This document shows, piece after piece, positions 15,201 through 17,624 of a DNA stretch of 17,624 nucleotides (position 1 is the stretch's first letter; each line of letters begins with the position of its first letter). Under the pieces are notes generated by a model. The model did no database searches and was not told the DNA's origin. It was given only the letters and a program-made list of their open reading frames with translations. Source of the DNA: JAAURS01 sp031362245 (lineage in GTDB: Bacteria; Cyanobacteriota; Cyanobacteriia; Thermosynechococcales; Thermosynechococcaceae); contig JANLSD010000163.1 in the NCBI GenBank assembly GCA_031362245.1, positions 1-17,624 on the forward strand, given 5' to 3'. The position numbers and the translations under genes are program-made.

Positions 15201-15280
15201 ACCAGGCATCGGAGCAGGCGATCGCCCTGTCTAGCACCCTCGACCAGTTCTCATCCCTCTCCAGTGACGAGAGCACTTGA
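12272..15280 (+). CDS. Membrane receptor with three tandem DXCF cyanobacteriochrome GAF domains and an MCP-like tail
   Basis: 1002 aa, PixJ-like. Residues 1-70 are a Pro-rich cytoplasmic stretch. Two membrane spans (about 76-96 and 122-142) follow, then a helical linker. Three GAF domains come next (about 225-368, 397-540, 569-712), each with DPCF (C277, C449, C621) and the bilin-binding Cys-His (C305, C477, C649). The 28-residue spacing equals that of TePixJ, a blue/green photoreceptor. Cys-to-Cys positions repeat at exactly 172 residues. The tail (about 715-1002) is coiled coil with a divergent MCP tip (MKLQAMNAALEATRLGDSAQDF, 853-874). It likely senses light and talks to CheA/CheW for phototaxis or a related response. 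Photocycle colours cannot be read from the sequence. Confidence 0.9.
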   Translation: MNQSSAPNPQDIPTPDPALPPKPNGIPEINALLQKMEEAPLQPQPWEQAKSRPAVGSSAGTKSRAQQKSWSFSTKVVLGAIASTTIPLFLLGIGGYWTGQSLKKNVTDAPAVEAIQTYSTNLLVGTGALVVLSGAIATLVASRATREINTAAITSSALLNRLRREDRSDQARTVEGNALIALNANLKILDQQLPQLLSTQEAEAEQLKILMEMTQRLREARSEEDALRIAVTEVRQRFRADRVTVFRLQANGEGVFVEESVAQGWPKLLWSNINDPCFEEGYIQKYRDGRVRAIDNIYTANLGDCHVGLLERFGVKANLVAPIVQNNQLFGLLIAHQCSDTRFWQAVEIDLFAQMASQVGVALDYARLLGDIDQRATQSQLLIDITRRIRTSLNLEDVLQVTVNEVRKALNADRVMVYSFDPQWYGTVIAEAVLPGFPKALWAKIKDPCFAEGYVEKYQSGRVQATPNIYEAGLTQCHLQQLEPFAVKANLVAPIIKDGKLFGLLIAHQCAAPRNWLSAEVDWFTQIAIQVGFAIDHARLLEQVNTESIQSKALADITRHIRTSLIEDDVVKTTVTEVRRVLQADRVIVYSFDAEWYGTVVAEAVVPGYPKALWAKIKDPCFAEGYVDQYRDGRVKATANVETEGLTRCHLSQLEPFSVRASLVAPILKEDQLFGLLIAHQCSGPRDWQASEIELLGQVAVQVGFALDHARLLDQVEQAYQTAATSSENQRHQRENIQHQVGDWLKHSNPAVKTLSVQMLQQMESVTTLYQHVKLMMTETQSVQSSLAQQDVHGKHAHEMLAQSHRLLEALEQHLSTSQDGLSTAAQNARQLRNPAQKLSEATQFIHQITSQMKLQAMNAALEATRLGDSAQDFASIGEKVLDLARQLDAKTTDFTAVVETLQTHLSGTVEVVQQEAQYIQPCLELLAQTKLTLEQMQLAHTEMQAWFTSVGESTQRQSESSTTASQIILDVASRANQASEQAIALSSTLDQFSSLSSDEST

Positions 15281-15287
15281 GACGCCT

Positions 15288-16949
15288 ATGGCCTTTGATC
15301 TTTCCACGGATGATCAAGCAATCGCGCTATTTTTAGCCGAAGCAGGAGAGCTTTGTCAGCAGTTTGAAGAGGGTCTGCTGCTGTTGAGCCATGACCCTAG
15401 CCCTGTGAATTTCAAGAAGATTGCTCGCAGTGCCCAGGCCATTGAGAAGAGCGCAGGGCAGGTGGGGTTTGTTGATCTTCAGCTTCTAGCATTGGGGCTA
15501 AGGACGCTCTTAGCCCGTTATGGCGAGGACACCGTCCAAGCATCCACCTTCGATTTACTACACCAGGTTTGCGATAGCCTCCAGTGTTCCTTGATTGTGC
15601 ATCGCGCCACGCCAAGTTCTGGTGAGGGCGCTCATCAACGCACGTTTGTCCTCCATGCCTTAATTCCCAAAGCACTGGACATTCTGGCATTAAGTTTGGC
15701 GCAAGATGCCGATCCACAGCAGCAGTTTCGACACCAGCAAGTTCAGTGGATTCAATGGTGGAGCAATGAACTCAATCTTGCCGAATTCAAAACGATCGCC
15801 GAAGCCACCTTAAGTGTGATCGCCACCTTTACCAACACGGTGAATACGGAGGTTGGGTGCAAAGCCATCATCACCGTGGCGCTGGCAGGGTTTCAAGTCG
15901 CCCATCGCGCTACCTTGCAGCAGCTAGAGTCCCCAGAAGCTTCCCCAGAACCAGACCTAACACCAGAGCCTGACTTTACAGAACCTCAGCGCCTCGATTC
16001 TTTAGCGCAAACCTTGGAAGCGAAGCCACTGCCTACCCTAGATCTGAGCCAGCATCTCGCAGGGTTAGCCCGCCATGCTATTTTTTGCGTGGCAACTCAA
16101 AGCATTGAAGAAATCGTTTTGCCCCAGCCCCACCAACGTCTACACAAAAATGGACAGGAGTATCTGGACTGGAACGGCGCTCTGCTGACACTTCACCGAT
16201 TCGTGGATCTCTGGCCCTCCCCAGAGGCGATCGCCCCGTCCAAAGCACAAACACCGCCTGATGAACTGATTTTAGTGCTGAAGCATGAACCCCAGCCCCT
16301 GGCATTGGCCTTAGAAGTGGATCGTCTGATTGTGGATCCTGAATTAACCTTGGGGCAACCCGATCACCTCACCATTACGCCCCATCCCTGTCGGTGGGGC
16401 TGGACTCGTATTGACGAAGGCGCTTGGGTAGAAGTGGTAGATATCAACGCTTTAATGCAGGGCCGCTCCAACCCAGAAACCATTGCGATCAACCTCGGCT
16501 CTGGTGTCTCAACCCTCCCAAACCATGAATCTAAGGCCATTTTCTCAGTGGGTTCAACGGCCTTCCCCCTATCGCCTCCCCCCCAAAACATTTTGATTGT
16601 CGATGATTCAAAAATGGTGCGTGAACTTTTAAGCTTGACCCTTCAAGATGCAGGATATGAAGTAATGCAGGCCAGGGATGGTCAGGAGGCGATCGCCCAT
16701 TTACAGCAACAAACCCAAATTCACCTCACCATTTGCGATCTGGAAATGTCGAATCTGAATGGGTTTGAATTTCTGCGCCATCGTCTTCAAGATGAGCGCT
16801 GGGTGCAGATTCCCGTGTTGATTTTAAGTAGCCACACCAGCGATGAATACCGCCAACTGGCTCAAAAGTTAGGCGCAGCGGACTATCTGACAATTCCCTA
16901 CGAACCGTTGATGTTGCTCAAGACGATTCAAAATTTGTTGAGACATTGA
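15288..16949 (+). CDS. CheA-derived protein: degenerate HPt, CheW-like and receiver domains, no ATPase
   Basis: 553 aa from ATG 15288, seven bases after the receptor gene, so co-transcription is likely. Residues 5-100 match a CheA-type HPt, but the phospho-accepting His is Gln50 (ARSAQAIEKSAGQVGF aligns with CheA AHSIKGGAGTFGF). Residues 147-212 resemble the linker before P3 in cyanobacterial CheAs. No dimerisation helices and no HATPase N, G1 or G2 boxes are visible. A Pro/Glu linker (213-235) leads to a CheW-like domain (about 260-395). The receiver (433-553) keeps D439, D440, D484 and S515, but Ile536 stands where Lys is expected. It probably works as a CheV-like adaptor rather than a kinase (inference). 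The frame is open upstream to 15195, but that overlaps the receptor gene. Confidence 0.8.
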   Translation: MAFDLSTDDQAIALFLAEAGELCQQFEEGLLLLSHDPSPVNFKKIARSAQAIEKSAGQVGFVDLQLLALGLRTLLARYGEDTVQASTFDLLHQVCDSLQCSLIVHRATPSSGEGAHQRTFVLHALIPKALDILALSLAQDADPQQQFRHQQVQWIQWWSNELNLAEFKTIAEATLSVIATFTNTVNTEVGCKAIITVALAGFQVAHRATLQQLESPEASPEPDLTPEPDFTEPQRLDSLAQTLEAKPLPTLDLSQHLAGLARHAIFCVATQSIEEIVLPQPHQRLHKNGQEYLDWNGALLTLHRFVDLWPSPEAIAPSKAQTPPDELILVLKHEPQPLALALEVDRLIVDPELTLGQPDHLTITPHPCRWGWTRIDEGAWVEVVDINALMQGRSNPETIAINLGSGVSTLPNHESKAIFSVGSTAFPLSPPPQNILIVDDSKMVRELLSLTLQDAGYEVMQARDGQEAIAHLQQQTQIHLTICDLEMSNLNGFEFLRHRLQDERWVQIPVLILSSHTSDEYRQLAQKLGAADYLTIPYEPLMLLKTIQNLLRH

Positions 16950-17016
16950 TCTTGTGCACCAATATCCTAGTCATCAGACCTCTTTCATGAATCTTTGAAG
17001 CCAGCGATTCAAATCA

Positions 17017-17103
17017 CGGCTACAGGAACGAAACCTGCCTACGCAGGTTAATAAAAGAGTTCTTGTATTTAGTCCACGTAGGTGGACATTGTTCCTGTAG
17101 TCG
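17017..17103. repeat. 87-bp twin-hairpin palindromic element
   Basis: The ends CGGCTACAGGAAC (17017-17029) and GTTCCTGTAGTCG (17091-17103) are inverted repeats matching at 12 of 13. Inside, hairpin 1 (AACCTGC, CTAC loop, GCAGGTT; 17032-17049) and hairpin 2 (GTCCAC, GTAG loop, GTGGAC; 17072-17087) are mirror halves with complementary loops. The type resembles hairpin repeats common in cyanobacterial genomes. Confidence 0.8.
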
Positions 17104-17107
17104 CGTT

Positions 17108-17128
17108 GGCATAGCCTGTCCGCAGGAC
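17108..17128. repeat. Tandem mini-hairpins
   Basis: GGC-ATA-GCC (17108-17116) and GTCC-GCA-GGAC (17118-17128) are adjacent small stem-loops just beyond the twin-hairpin element. A similar pair occurs at 9129-9150. Confidence 0.5.
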
Positions 17129-17132
17129 TTAT

Positions 17133-17333
17133 TCAATCGCCAGCTACATTCGACGGCCTGTTTATAGGGATTTCCCAGTTTGGGTTTAGGGTTTGTTGCT
17201 TATAGTGGGCGACTTGATTTTGAATGTATACGGCAATAGGGTTTAGGTCTTCGTGGCTGACGCTAAAGACAGCGTAGCTTCCCTGCCATTTGAAAAATTC
17301 ATTCGGTTGCATTTCAATACTGTTCGGATAAGT
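17133..17333 (-). pseudogene. IS200/IS605-type TnpA (Y1 transposase) remnant
   Basis: The minus strand from ATG 17312 encodes 59 aa ending at TGA 17133-17135; the frame is open back to 17333, next to a TGA. The stretch FFKWQGSYAVFSVS followed by VYIQNQVAHY matches the C-terminal part of IS200-type and REP-associated transposases, including the YIxxQ motif that carries the catalytic tyrosine (Y29 here). The HUH motif and the first half of the protein are absent, so it should be inactive alone. It sits next to the twin-hairpin element, fitting the known association of such transposases with short palindromes. Confidence 0.75.
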
Positions 17334-17373
17334 TCAAAGTTATTGCACTGGCCCCCCTAACCCCCCAATCCTG

Positions 17374-17548
17374 GCTACGGTGTACACACAAGTCAATGTG
17401 ACAACGTCAAACACCTTTGATCCCCCCAACCCCCCTTAAAAAGGGGGGAGTAGAGAAGGAATATGAGTTGATCCCCCCTTTTTAAGGGGGGCAAGGGGGA
17501 TCGAATGCCGGATTTTATTGTTTTTCAGACTTGTGTGTACACCGTAGC
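17374..17548. mobile_element. 175-bp MITE-like element with 21-23 bp inverted ends
   Basis: The ends start GCTACGGTGTACACAC (17374-17394) and are exactly inverted at 17528-17548; the match extends two more bases outward. It is flanked by CAATCCTG (17366-17373) and CAATTCTG (17549-17556), a 7-of-8 direct repeat fitting a target duplication. It encodes no transposase. A third copy of the end sequence is at 9025-9045. Confidence 0.7.
17419..17502. repeat. G/C-run inverted repeat nested inside the MITE-like element
   Basis: 30-base arms (17419-17448 and 17473-17502), starting and ending in GATC, pair with three mismatches around a 24-base loop containing GAATATGAGTTGA. The right arm is nearly the same as bases 27-57. 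The loop resembles GAATATGGACTGA in the composite element at 8986-9217. Confidence 0.75.
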
Positions 17549-17624
17549 CAATTCTGGGGGAAATGTCCCGAGACTTTGGATTTCTCCCCCCAGAATTGGG
17601 GGGCTGGGGGGGCTGAGTGCAAGG

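Larger units (their letters stand above)
17343..17622. repeat. C/G-run inverted-repeat element, interrupted by another element
   Basis: The ends TTGCACT (17343-17349) and AGTGCAA (17616-17622) are inverted, followed inward by paired C-runs and G-runs. CCCCCCAATCCTG (17361-17373) is separated from its continuation CAATTCTGGGGG (17549-17560) by the inserted 21-bp-TIR element. Removing the insert restores a 17-bp arm that pairs perfectly with 17586-17602. Confidence 0.7.

Noticed and set aside
15195..15287. 31 extra codons at the start of the CheA-derived gene
   Set aside because: They overlap the receptor's 3' end, read as Ser/Pro/Arg-rich shadow sequence, and ATG 15288 gives a normal HPt start.
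15288..16949. Reading this gene as a complete CheA histidine kinase
   Set aside because: No N, G1 or G2 ATP-binding boxes are present, and at 553 aa it is much shorter than cyanobacterial hybrid CheAs.

Overview
The window is cyanobacterial chromosomal DNA. The evidence is the gene content (an Flv3-type flavodiiron protein, ChlP, a PetH carrying a CpcD-like domain, a kinase fused to GUN4, and a cyanobacteriochrome receptor), about seventeen HIP1 palindromes (GCGATCGC), and cyanobacterial-style intergenic hairpin repeats. I cannot name the genus. No tRNA, rRNA or CRISPR array is visible.

Layout. Bases 1-104 hold a repeat cut by the window edge. Bases 105-3788 carry four minus-strand genes: flv3, a secreted VirB10/TrbI-like protein, a Nudix hydrolase and a PrxQ/Bcp peroxiredoxin; the last two overlap. 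Bases 3939-5163 hold a 113-bp foldback repeat, a small membrane protein overlapping a GNAT acetyltransferase, and a short hypothetical gene. Bases 5252-7300 hold an Sfp/HetI-type phosphopantetheinyl transferase converging on chlP across a shared terminator. chlP and petH diverge across about 450 bp of regulatory DNA. Bases 8940-9314 are a composite repeat. A CNNM/CBS membrane protein without its usual C-terminal domain follows. Then come three plus-strand signalling genes: a Ser/Thr kinase-GUN4 fusion, a membrane receptor with three tandem DXCF cyanobacteriochrome GAF domains, and a CheA-derived protein (degenerate HPt, CheW-like domain, receiver) with no ATPase domain. Bases 16950-17624 are repeat-rich, with a twin-hairpin element, an IS200-type transposase remnant and nested inverted-repeat elements.

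How it fits together. Several genes concern photosynthetic electron flow and its safety (flv3, petH, the peroxiredoxin) or tetrapyrroles (chlP; GUN4, which binds porphyrins; bilin-binding GAF domains). The last three genes look like a light- and perhaps porphyrin-responsive signalling cluster whose CheA partner protein lacks kinase chemistry, so a complete CheA would have to be encoded elsewhere. This functional link is inference from domain content and gene order.

The points most worth a second look are the triple DXCF receptor with its exact 172-residue period, the kinase-less CheA derivative, the kinase-GUN4 fusion, the nested repeat with a near-perfect 8-bp target duplication, and a twin-hairpin repeat whose two halves differ mainly by compensatory base-pair changes.
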